From contig CAJXTM010000045.1 in NCBI GenBank assembly GCA_913061385.1, positions 1-11,287 on the forward strand: a stretch of DNA of 11,287 nucleotides, in the 5' to 3' direction. Under the pieces are notes generated by a model. It was not told the DNA's origin and did not search any database. It saw only the letters and a program-made list of their open reading frames with translations. The translations under genes and the position numbers were made by a program. The stretch's first letter is position 1. Each line of letters starts with the position of its first letter. Shown one piece after another: positions 5,897 to 11,287 of this stretch. The stretch comes from an uncultured Rhodopirellula sp. Its GTDB lineage: Bacteria > Planctomycetota > Planctomycetia > Pirellulales > Pirellulaceae.

Positions 5897-6999
5897 GCGG
5901 TTTTCATAAAATTATGGCAACGGACCTACTTTCAGCTGATACTGCGACAGCGGCGTGCCCAACGGCGCGACCTGCGGATTCTGTATCGCCAAAAGGTTGT
6001 GTGTCGGTTGATGCTTCACCGACTGAGCCCGGTTCAGAAACGGAGATCGTATCAACCAACGGGGCAGGGCGGGGCAGTTCTGCAGTCAATGCTGAGAAGA
6101 CTGTTGCAGGCGAGGGGCGATCCGCATTCTCACTTTTGTTGTCAGACTATCTGCAACTTACAAAACCTCGCATTGTTGTCATGATTCTTGTGACGACCTG
6201 CGCTACAGCGATGATGGGAGCTACCGGCCTCGTCGCTGTCGGTAGCCTTGCCTGGTTGTTATTCGGCACCGCAGCAATCGCTGGCAGTGCTGGTACGGGC
6301 AACCAGATTTGGGAGCGTGTGATTGACGCACGGATGACTCGGACTGCAAACCGGCCGATTTCATCTGGTCGGATGTCTGCCGTGCCTGCCGCCATTTTTG
6401 CCGCTGTGTTGGGGATCGTTGGCATTTCTGTCCTAGCCATGCAGTTCGGCAAAGAGCCGGCCGCTGTCGGCGTTGCGACTTGGATGCTCTACGTACTGGT
6501 CTACACTCCGATGAAAGTTCGGACACCGTGGAACACCACTGTTGGCGCCATCGCTGGGGCCATTCCGGTTTTGATTGGCTACACAGCCACCGGTGGCCTT
6601 CTCACCGATTGGACAGGATGGCTGCTGGTGGGTGTTCTCGTCGCATGGCAGTACCCGCACTTCATGGCGATTGCATGGATGTACAGGCGTCAGTACAAAG
6701 AAGCCGGCTTCAAAATGACAACGACCGAGGAGCCGACCGGACGAAGTGCTGGTTGGCAAAGCATCGTAGGTTCTGCCGTTTTGATTGGGTTGGGAGTAAC
6801 TCTGTGTTGGATGCCAGCTGGACTCATTGGTGCTGTGCTGGGATCGATTGCTGTTGGGGCAGCGGCTTGGCCAATGCTGCTCGCGTCCGTTCGATTTGCT
6901 CGCTGTCCTGACGACGCGACCGCGCGAAAACTCTTGCGTTCATCCTTACTCGTCCTGCCAGCCGTGTTGGCTGTTGTGACAATGCGTTTGTTCTGGTGA
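5893..6999 (+). CDS. ctaB: Haem O synthase (protohaem IX farnesyltransferase, UbiA family)
   Basis: CtaB attaches a farnesyl group to haem B to give haem O, the substrate of CtaA. From about residue 86 the protein is a typical UbiA-fold prenyltransferase: YLQLTKPRIVVMIL (86-99), the first polar motif N137-x3-E141-x3-D145 leading into RTANRPISSGRM (150-161), YTPMKVRTPWNTTVGAIAGAIP (204-225) and AWQYPHFMAIAWMYR (251-265). The second motif reads RRQYKEAGFKM, where many homologues have Asp at the Q267 position; V143 also replaces a common Asp. Residues 1-80 form an extra Ala/Ser/Thr/Pro/Gly-rich hydrophilic N-terminus absent from standard proteins of about 300 residues. The start is uncertain: TTG 5893 overlaps the ctaA stop by 4 nt, while ATG 5914 (residue 8) is the first ATG; neither has a clear Shine-Dalgarno. 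The gene overlaps the next by 4 nt. Confidence 0.93.
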   Translation: MSGFHKIMATDLLSADTATAACPTARPADSVSPKGCVSVDASPTEPGSETEIVSTNGAGRGSSAVNAEKTVAGEGRSAFSLLLSDYLQLTKPRIVVMILVTTCATAMMGATGLVAVGSLAWLLFGTAAIAGSAGTGNQIWERVIDARMTRTANRPISSGRMSAVPAAIFAAVLGIVGISVLAMQFGKEPAAVGVATWMLYVLVYTPMKVRTPWNTTVGAIAGAIPVLIGYTATGGLLTDWTGWLLVGVLVAWQYPHFMAIAWMYRRQYKEAGFKMTTTEEPTGRSAGWQSIVGSAVLIGLGVTLCWMPAGLIGAVLGSIAVGAAAWPMLLASVRFARCPDDATARKLLRSSLLVLPAVLAVVTMRLFW

Positions 7000-7949
7000 G
7001 TCACCAGGTGATCGAAAGCGGAAAACCCGATCCACAGACCGTCTGCACTGTACGGAATCTGCACCATCACTACGGTGAGCATACGGCACTTCGGGGTGTC
7101 GACCTCGATATCAAGGCTGGTAGAGTTTTTGCGTTATTGGGACCGAATGGAAGTGGGAAGACAACCCTCTTTCGACTCCTTTGCACGCTGTTGCCAATAC
7201 AACAAGGTCAGGTTCGGGTTGGTGGGTTTGACAGCGGCGAACAGCCGCTTCGTGTTCGTGAGCAAATTGGGATTGTGTTTCAATCCCCGAGCTTGGACAT
7301 GAAATTGACAGTCGATGAAAACATTGCCTGCCAAGGTGCACTCTACGGGATCCATGGCGCTGAACTGCAGCAGCGTCGGGATGCACTGCTGAAACAAGTG
7401 GATCTGGTAGATCGTCGTAGTGATCGTTGTCAGGTTCTTTCTGGTGGACTTAAGCGGAGAGTGGAACTTGCGAAAGGAATGCTGCATCGGCCGCGATTGC
7501 TCTTGCTGGACGAACCAAGTAGCGGGTTAGATCCCGCGGCACGTTTGAAGCTGTGGGCCGCCATTCGCGAAATGGCTGACCAAGGCATGGCCGTGCTGCT
7601 GACGACACATCTGTTGGAAGAAGCTGACAAGGCGGATGACATAGCGATCATGTCACAGGGGAAGTTGATCGCAGAGGGATCGCCAGGTGAACTGCGGGCG
7701 GAGATGGGCGAGGGTGTGATTACAATCGTGGCTGATGATGCTGCACGTGCAGAAAAGAGTCTTCGAAGCGAGCTTGGTTTGGCTCCGCAAAGATTGCATC
7801 ACCAATTAAGGCTGAAGGTTGATTCGCCGGCGAAAATGTTGCCACTTATCGTTGAAACACTCGGCGATCAAGCTCAGTCGATCAACATAGGACGGCCCAC
7901 GCTAGAGGATGTTTTTATTGCTAAAACTGGCGAGGCATTTACCGCATGA
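6996..7949 (+). CDS. ABC transporter ATP-binding protein (ABC-2/DrrA-like)
   Basis: This is the cytoplasmic ATPase of an ABC exporter whose membrane part is the next gene. The 317-residue protein has all motifs intact: Walker A GPNGSGKTT (49-57), Q-loop Q96 in IVFQSPSLD, signature LSGGLKRR (148-155), Walker B LLLLDEP (168-174), D-loop SGLDP (176-180) and H-loop H205. The C-terminal extension ends with PTLEDVFIAKTGEAF (301-315), a hallmark of DrrA/NatA/CcmA-like ATPases paired with ABC-2 permeases. The GTG start overlaps the ctaB stop (GTGA), so translation is probably coupled. Its place between ctaB and SCO suggests a role in cytochrome oxidase assembly, for example moving a cofactor or metal ligand, but the substrate cannot be deduced. 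A drug or lipid exporter by chance placement is the alternative. Confidence 0.93.
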   Translation: MSHQVIESGKPDPQTVCTVRNLHHHYGEHTALRGVDLDIKAGRVFALLGPNGSGKTTLFRLLCTLLPIQQGQVRVGGFDSGEQPLRVREQIGIVFQSPSLDMKLTVDENIACQGALYGIHGAELQQRRDALLKQVDLVDRRSDRCQVLSGGLKRRVELAKGMLHRPRLLLLDEPSSGLDPAARLKLWAAIREMADQGMAVLLTTHLLEEADKADDIAIMSQGKLIAEGSPGELRAEMGEGVITIVADDAARAEKSLRSELGLAPQRLHHQLRLKVDSPAKMLPLIVETLGDQAQSINIGRPTLEDVFIAKTGEAFTA

Positions 7950-7961
7950 GACTTTTGATAA

Positions 7962-7996
7962 CCCAAAATTGGGACAGTCGAAGGCCTAGCCGACTG
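7962..7996 (+). other. Inverted repeats in the ATPase-permease gap
   Basis: The 79-bp gap holds CCCAAAATTGGG (7962-7973) and a 6-bp stem CAGTCG (7975-7980)/CGACTG (7991-7996) around a loop containing AGGCCT. Neither has a T-run after it. This could affect mRNA processing between otherwise tightly packed genes, or be chance. Confidence 0.3.
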
Positions 7997-8028
7997 AAAA
8001 TTCGTTCAACAGTGGAGCAGTTGAGCAA

Positions 8029-8913
8029 ATGAGCAGTGTGCGCAAGTCCGCCTCAGAACCGCCGGCCAAAAACGTCGTTGGTGATGCTTCATTCAGTCAG
8101 CTTCGTGTTGGAATATCTGCCGCGTGGATGTTGGCCAAGCGTGAGTGGGTACGTTTTTTTCGCCAACGAAACCGAGTCACTGCTGCCATCGCTCAGCCGT
8201 TGTTGTTTTGGCTGTTATTCGGAACTGGTCTTAGCGGATCTTTTCAGAGTGCAGGTGAACTGAATTTCATGGAGTTTTTCCTTCCGGGGACATTGGCTTT
8301 GATTGTTCTTTTTACGGCCATCTTTTCGACAATTTCAGTGATCGAAGATCGTAGGGAAGGATTCATGCAGGCAGTCTTAGTGGCACCCGTTGGGCGCTGG
8401 CCCGTGCTGGTTGGTAAAGTACTCGGTGGCTCAGCCATCGCTTGGGTCCAAGCTGTATTTTTTCTCGGGCTTGTGTGGCTTGTCGGGACCGCTGAGTTTG
8501 GCGCCTCCGTTATTCCCTTGCTGGCACTCTTGGCTCTGGTGGCTTTGGCTATGTGTGGGCTTGGAATGATTGTTGCTTGGCCCATGGAAAGTACACAGGG
8601 ATTTCATGCGATCATGATGCTGGGCCTAATGCCCATGTGGCTTCTGAGCGGAACGTTCTTTCCAATTCCCACACTGGGTGCCGATGCAAGTATCGGTCAA
8701 TGGATTCTCGGTGCTATCATGCGGGTCAACCCATTGAGTTACTCCATGGTGGAAATGCGGCGTTTGCTCTTTCCTCAGATTGACTTTTCCGAGGCTGGTT
8801 TTGCACCGGCCTCGCTCGTTTGTTGGACTGTTACAGTTCTGGCGGCATGCCTTACGCTGTTGATTGCATGGCAATTGATGAGGGGAAGCCGCAAAGTGGA
8901 TGTCATTGTTTAA
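8029..8913 (+). CDS. ABC-2 type transporter permease
   Basis: The 294-residue membrane protein is the likely partner of the preceding ATPase. It has a cytoplasmic N-terminus with AKREWVRFFRQRNRV (36-50), then six predicted helices: about 52-70, 85-105, 132-152, 160-183, 195-212 and 262-283. The conserved cytoplasmic segment EDRREGFMQAVLVAPVGRW (106-124) followed by GK (129-130) is the ABC-2 'E..G..E.LLVSPV.R' motif, and SGTFFPIP (207-214) plus NPLSY (234-238) are typical of the family. GGAG at 8014-8017 lies 11 bases before ATG 8029. A half-transporter pair like this probably works as two ATPases and two permeases. The substrate is unknown. Its end overlaps the possible upstream start of the SCO gene. 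Confidence 0.92.
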   Translation: MSSVRKSASEPPAKNVVGDASFSQLRVGISAAWMLAKREWVRFFRQRNRVTAAIAQPLLFWLLFGTGLSGSFQSAGELNFMEFFLPGTLALIVLFTAIFSTISVIEDRREGFMQAVLVAPVGRWPVLVGKVLGGSAIAWVQAVFFLGLVWLVGTAEFGASVIPLLALLALVALAMCGLGMIVAWPMESTQGFHAIMMLGLMPMWLLSGTFFPIPTLGADASIGQWILGAIMRVNPLSYSMVEMRRLLFPQIDFSEAGFAPASLVCWTVTVLAACLTLLIAWQLMRGSRKVDVIV

Positions 8914-8916
8914 GGG
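8912..8916 (+). promoter_or_regulatory. Shine-Dalgarno supporting the SCO start at 8924
   Basis: AAGGG lies 7 bases before ATG 8924. A second in-frame ATG at 8900 would add eight residues (MSLFKGLV) and overlap the permease by 14 nt, with only a distant AGGGG (8881-8885). The downstream start gives a cleaner hydrophobic anchor. Confidence 0.55.
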
Positions 8917-8923
8917 CTTAGTG

Positions 8924-9604
8924 ATGCGAACAACCTTTCATCTAGTGTTGATACTCTTGGCCGGTGTCGGTATCGGGCTATTGGTACGTTCCTACAAGGA
9001 ACAGCAGAGTGTGGAGCGACCGGGACTCGATGATGTCGTGTTTAGTAATGATGGCCCCCGTATCGAAGGTGATCCTGCTGCCCTGTCCGAAATTGAAAAT
9101 CCTGACCCAAGTCATCCACCCGACGATGAAGAATGGCTAAGCAGATTTGAGTTGACAGAAAGAAACGGGGAACTCGTCAAAAGCGAGCAACTATTGGGAC
9201 AGCCCTATGTGGTCAGTTTCTTCTTCAGTACCTGCCCAAGTATCTGTGTCCAACAAAATCAGAAGTTGAGAGAATTGCAGGATGCGTTTGAAGGTGAAGG
9301 AGTTAAGTTCGTTGCTATCTCGGTAGATCCAGAAACGGATACACCTGAGGTGTTAACAGAGTACGCTGCAAGATTTGGTGCGGACTCGGAGCAGTGGCTT
9401 TTTATGACGGGTGATTTGACCTATATCCGACGCATTGGTGGTGAGATTTTTCGGCAACCTGTAAATAAGCAATTCCATACGGAACGCTTTGTTTTGGTTG
9501 ATCCTGAAGGTAAAATCGAAGGGTTTTACAACTGGCCCGAGAAGCCACAGTTCAGAAAGTTGCAGGAGAAAATTCGAGAAATGATCAAGGGAGAACAGTC
9601 ATAA
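8924..9604 (+). CDS. SCO1/SenC family copper chaperone for cytochrome oxidase
   Basis: SCO proteins are membrane-anchored, thioredoxin-fold proteins that bind copper and help build, or keep reduced, the CuA site of oxidase subunit II. The 226-residue product has one N-terminal membrane helix (about 5-21), an acidic linker (35-70), and a thioredoxin-like domain. The copper site is complete: C104-P-S-I-C108 in SFFFSTCPSIC and H185 in FHTERFVLVD. VAISVDPETDTPEVL (130-144) is the family's conserved D-containing loop. It follows the ABC permease closely and its TAA stop overlaps the next ATG (TAATG), so the two are probably translated together. SCO-like proteins also serve in redox sensing or for nitrous oxide reductase, but ctaA and ctaB nearby favour cytochrome oxidase. 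The start could instead be 8900. Confidence 0.93.
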   Translation: MRTTFHLVLILLAGVGIGLLVRSYKEQQSVERPGLDDVVFSNDGPRIEGDPAALSEIENPDPSHPPDDEEWLSRFELTERNGELVKSEQLLGQPYVVSFFFSTCPSICVQQNQKLRELQDAFEGEGVKFVAISVDPETDTPEVLTEYAARFGADSEQWLFMTGDLTYIRRIGGEIFRQPVNKQFHTERFVLVDPEGKIEGFYNWPEKPQFRKLQEKIREMIKGEQS

Positions 9605-10065
9605 TGTGGGAATTTCTGGCCGGTAACTTACCGCACCTAACTGCGGCGTTAAATCTGACAGCGACCGTGTTATTAGTGATTGGTTTGATCAGTATCCGTC
9701 GAGGCAAAGCACGGCGTCACAAGAGTGTGATGCTGTCGGCGCTCGGTGTCAGCGCGGTGTTTTTGTTGATGTATTTGCTGCACAAAGTGTCGCTCTACAT
9801 GACTACTGGAGAGTTCAATAATAAGTTTCCGACCGATACGAATGTTGCTCCGCTCGCAGCGCGGTACACGTATTATGGAATCTTGATCACGCATCTTATG
9901 CTAGCAATCATTGTGCCTGTTCTTGCATTGCGAGCAGTCTTCTTAGCGATGAAGGGACGAATTGCCGAGCATAAGCGTTTGGTCCGTTTTGCATTTCCCG
10001 CGTGGATGTATGTTTCTGTCACCGGCGTGCTTGTTTATTTGATGCTGTACCAGTTTTACGGCTGA
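9604..10065 (+). CDS. DUF420 (YozB/CtaM-like) membrane protein, oxidase maturation
   Basis: This 153-residue integral membrane protein has four predicted helices (about 12-31, 42-62, 90-113 and 130-150). It keeps the histidines typical of DUF420: H11 at the start of helix 1, H39 in RRHK, H60 in LLHK, H97 in LITHLMLA and H123 in EHKRLVR. The ending AWMYVSVTGVLVYLMLY is very characteristic. A DUF420 member, CtaM, is reported to be needed for activity of haem-A-containing aa3 oxidase in Staphylococcus aureus, and family genes often sit beside cta genes. The same role is inferred here from neighbours. It is coupled to the SCO gene by TAATG and is the last gene of the assembly cluster. Confidence 0.88.
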   Translation: MWEFLAGNLPHLTAALNLTATVLLVIGLISIRRGKARRHKSVMLSALGVSAVFLLMYLLHKVSLYMTTGEFNNKFPTDTNVAPLAARYTYYGILITHLMLAIIVPVLALRAVFLAMKGRIAEHKRLVRFAFPAWMYVSVTGVLVYLMLYQFYG

Positions 10066-10070
10066 ATGTG

Positions 10071-10096
10071 ACTTGATTTTCGATTTCGCCTCAAGT
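10071..10096 (+). terminator. Weak candidate terminator after the oxidase-assembly cluster
   Basis: ACTTGA (10071-10076) can pair with TCAAGT (10091-10096) around a 14-base loop, followed by TTCTTCAACTT. The stem is short and AT-rich and the T-run is broken. It sits 5 bp after the DUF420 stop, in a 128-bp gap (10066-10193) that should also hold the fliP promoter, which I cannot place. Confidence 0.25.
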
Positions 10097-10180
10097 TTCT
10101 TCAACTTATTACCGAGATCCGCCTTTCGCTCAATTCTTGGGATTCCCTAGTCTCCTCGCTAGTCGCCTACCTGACTCGAT

Positions 10181-10184
10181 GGAG
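10181..10184 (+). promoter_or_regulatory. Shine-Dalgarno setting the TTG start of fliP
   Basis: GGAG lies 9 bases before TTG 10194. It supports the non-ATG start, which places a complete signal peptide at the N-terminus. Confidence 0.6.
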
Positions 10185-10193
10185 TGAACGCGG

Positions 10194-11081
10194 TTGAACG
10201 GGCTTTTTTTAATTCGATTGGTTCTTTGCTTGTTTCTGACAGGGACGACGTGCGCGCTCGCGCAGGGGATTTCGATGGGTCAGGGGCCAGGCATTGAACA
10301 GGAACCAACGGTCGGACAGGCTCCGACAATTTTTTCGAAGAGCGGGAGTTCTCTTCCCATTCTTGAAAACACTCCATTGGAGAGCTTGGGTGGAGGGCCA
10401 GAGTCTTGGACGAGTCCTGAGGGACTCAGCAGCAGTCTTCAAGTGCTCTTGCTGTTGACGGTATTGAGTTTGGCTCCGGCAGTGCTGTTGATGACGACTT
10501 GCTACGTCCGAATCATCATAGTGCTGGGTTTGTTAAGGCAGGCCATAGGCTTGCAGTCCTTGCCGCCAAGTCAGGTGATGACGAGCATTGCTTTGTTCAT
10601 GACGTTATTTGTGATGTCGCCGGTGTGGACCCGCGTCTATAACGACGCGATCAAACCGTACACAGATCCTCAGGTCTCAATGACGATGGAGGAAGCTTAT
10701 CAGGCTGGGGCGATACCAATTCGGGAGTTCATGTCCCGTCAGATCGACGTTGCCGGGAATCATGATGACGTGCATCTTTTTTATCAATACATGGATCCAG
10801 ATGCGCCGCTTCCAAGCAGTTTTGAGGATGTGCCGCTAAGAGTTTTGCTTCCAGCGTACATTCTGAGCGAGCTGAAAACAGCGTTCTTGATGGGGTTTCA
10901 GATTTACCTTCCGTTTCTGATTGTAGACCTTGTGGTCGCGAGCGTAACGATTTCGATGGGCATGTTGATGTTGCCACCTCAGGTTATCTCCCTGCCTTTT
11001 AAATTGCTGTTATTTGTTTTGGTAGATGGCTGGCGTTTGGTTGTGCAAATGTTGATGGATAGTTTTGGGACCTTGCTATGA
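10194..11081 (+). CDS. fliP: Flagellar biosynthesis protein FliP
   Basis: FliP forms, with FliQ and FliR, the export gate of the flagellar type III secretion system in the inner membrane. The 295-residue product has a cleavable signal peptide (hydrophobic 5-18, likely cut after ALA at 23), as in E. coli FliP. The core starts near 82 with four predicted helices: about 83-102, 105-145 region, 217-258 and 262-288. Family hallmarks are [19 protein letters not shown] (101-119), [20 protein letters not shown] (124-143), IPIREFM (174-180), [14 protein letters not shown] (218-231), [11 protein letters not shown] (241-251) and [14 protein letters not shown] (267-280). Residues 24-80 form an unusually long G/P/Q/S-rich linker with two similar heptads (MGQGPGI 28-34, VGQAPTI 40-46). 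fliQ follows after 16 bp. Upstream is DUF420, not fliO or fliN. Confidence 0.96.
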   Translation: MNGLFLIRLVLCLFLTGTTCALAQGISMGQGPGIEQEPTVGQAPTIFSKSGSSLPILENTPLESLGGGPESWTSPEGLSSSLQVLLLLTVLSLAPAVLLMTTCYVRIIIVLGLLRQAIGLQSLPPSQVMTSIALFMTLFVMSPVWTRVYNDAIKPYTDPQVSMTMEEAYQAGAIPIREFMSRQIDVAGNHDDVHLFYQYMDPDAPLPSSFEDVPLRVLLPAYILSELKTAFLMGFQIYLPFLIVDLVVASVTISMGMLMLPPQVISLPFKLLLFVLVDGWRLVVQMLMDSFGTLL

Positions 11082-11082
11082 C

Positions 11083-11086
11083 GGAG
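11083..11086 (+). promoter_or_regulatory. Shine-Dalgarno before fliQ
   Basis: GGAG starts 2 bp after the fliP stop and ends 11 bases before ATG 11098. It supports that start over the upstream in-frame ATG at 11065, which lies inside fliP. Confidence 0.5.
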
Positions 11087-11097
11087 TCAAAAGATTG

Positions 11098-11240
11098 ATG
11101 GATGCTGCAACAGCGGTTGATTTATGTCGTGAAACCCTCATGTCAGCGGTGATCATTGCTGCCCCAATTCTATTGGTTGGTATGGCTGCCGGTTTATTGG
11201 TTGGTTTGATGCAGGCATTGACTCAAGTACAGGATCAGAC
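11098..11240 (+). CDS. fliQ: Flagellar biosynthesis protein FliQ, N-terminal fragment
   Basis: FliQ is a small (about 89 residues) two-helix subunit of the flagellar export gate. Only about 47 residues are present. The pattern matches the family: AVDLCRETLMSAVIIAAPILL (6-26), then GMAAGLLVGLMQALTQVQDQT (28-48), where the Q-A-x-T-Q-x-x-(D/E)-x-T stretch is the most conserved part of FliQ. It is cut at the right by adapter sequence; the reading frame continues into the adapter as CLLYTSPSPRDRG, which is an artefact. It lies 16 bp after fliP, so the two are likely co-transcribed. fliR and flhB might follow beyond the window. Confidence 0.92.
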
Positions 11241-11287
11241 CTGTCTCTTATACACATCTCCGAGCCCACGAGACCGAGGCTGATCTC
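11241..11287. other. Nextera (Tn5) P7-side adapter, untrimmed, inverted
   Basis: This is not genomic DNA. Bases 11241-11259 are the reverse complement of the Tn5 mosaic end, 11260-11274 the Nextera read-2 segment, 11275-11282 the i7 index CGAGGCTG, and 11283-11287 the first bases of P7. It mirrors the left end exactly, with the same index. The base at 11241 could by chance also be genomic. Confidence 0.97.

Noticed and set aside
5893..6999. ctaB as a degenerate gene because of replaced motif residues
   Set aside because: The frame is intact over the full family length, the first polar motif pattern N-x3-E-x3-D is kept and the gene is in a coupled operon.
47..11240. CRISPR arrays, tRNA, rRNA, integrases or prophage genes
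   Set aside because: I saw no spaced repeat arrays, cloverleaf candidates, rRNA segments, recombinases or phage structural motifs in the sequence.
1..11287. 47-bp perfect terminal inverted repeats suggesting a transposon or linear element
   Set aside because: They are Nextera adapter with an i7 index and the Tn5 mosaic end. No transposase gene is present.

Overview
The window is about 11.2 kb of bacterial DNA with Illumina Nextera (Tn5) adapter sequence left on both ends (1-46 and 11241-11287). The biological sequence is 47-11240, and the genes at both edges are cut by the adapter junctions, not by biology. The gene content points to an aerobic, flagellated, Gram-negative-type bacterium, most likely a planctomycete (Pirellulaceae-like). 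The reasons are a haem-A/cytochrome-oxidase assembly cluster with an embedded ABC-2 transporter, a di-haem lipoprotein cytochrome c, a secreted cupredoxin-like protein, several TTG and GTG starts with few strong Shine-Dalgarno sites, and flagellar genes outside a large flagellar operon. The taxonomic call is an inference from gene style and order; no rRNA or other marker is present.

Layout. 47-259 (+) is the C-terminal end of the release-factor glutamine methyltransferase PrmC. It converges on a complete purD on the minus strand (382-1677). A 482-bp divergent intergenic region follows, with palindromes next to purD, a strong hairpin (1940-1980) and an 18-bp tandem repeat (2051-2086). Next is a secreted cupredoxin-like protein (2160-2930) with a strong hairpin just downstream. 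After another non-coding stretch of about 470 bp, a plus-strand gene train begins: di-haem cytochrome c lipoprotein (3400-4581), a 66-residue two-helix membrane protein (4624-4824), ctaA haem A synthase (4832-5896), ctaB haem O synthase (5893-6999), ABC ATPase (6996-7949), ABC-2 permease (8029-8913), SCO1/SenC copper chaperone (8924-9604) and a DUF420/CtaM-like membrane protein (9604-10065). A 128-bp gap separates this train from fliP (10194-11081) and a truncated fliQ (11098-11240).

How the genes work together. CtaB and CtaA convert haem B to haem O and then haem A, the cofactor of aa3-type oxidases. SCO proteins deliver copper to or reduce the CuA site of subunit II. DUF420/CtaM proteins are linked to maturation of haem-A oxidases. 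The di-haem cytochrome c and the cupredoxin are plausible periplasmic electron carriers. The ABC-2 exporter is coupled by a 4-nt overlap to ctaB and sits between ctaB and SCO, so it is a candidate oxidase-assembly transporter of unknown substrate; this is the most interesting biological question in the window. The oxidase subunits themselves are not here. fliP and fliQ encode the core of the flagellar type III export gate and appear to start a separate transcription unit.
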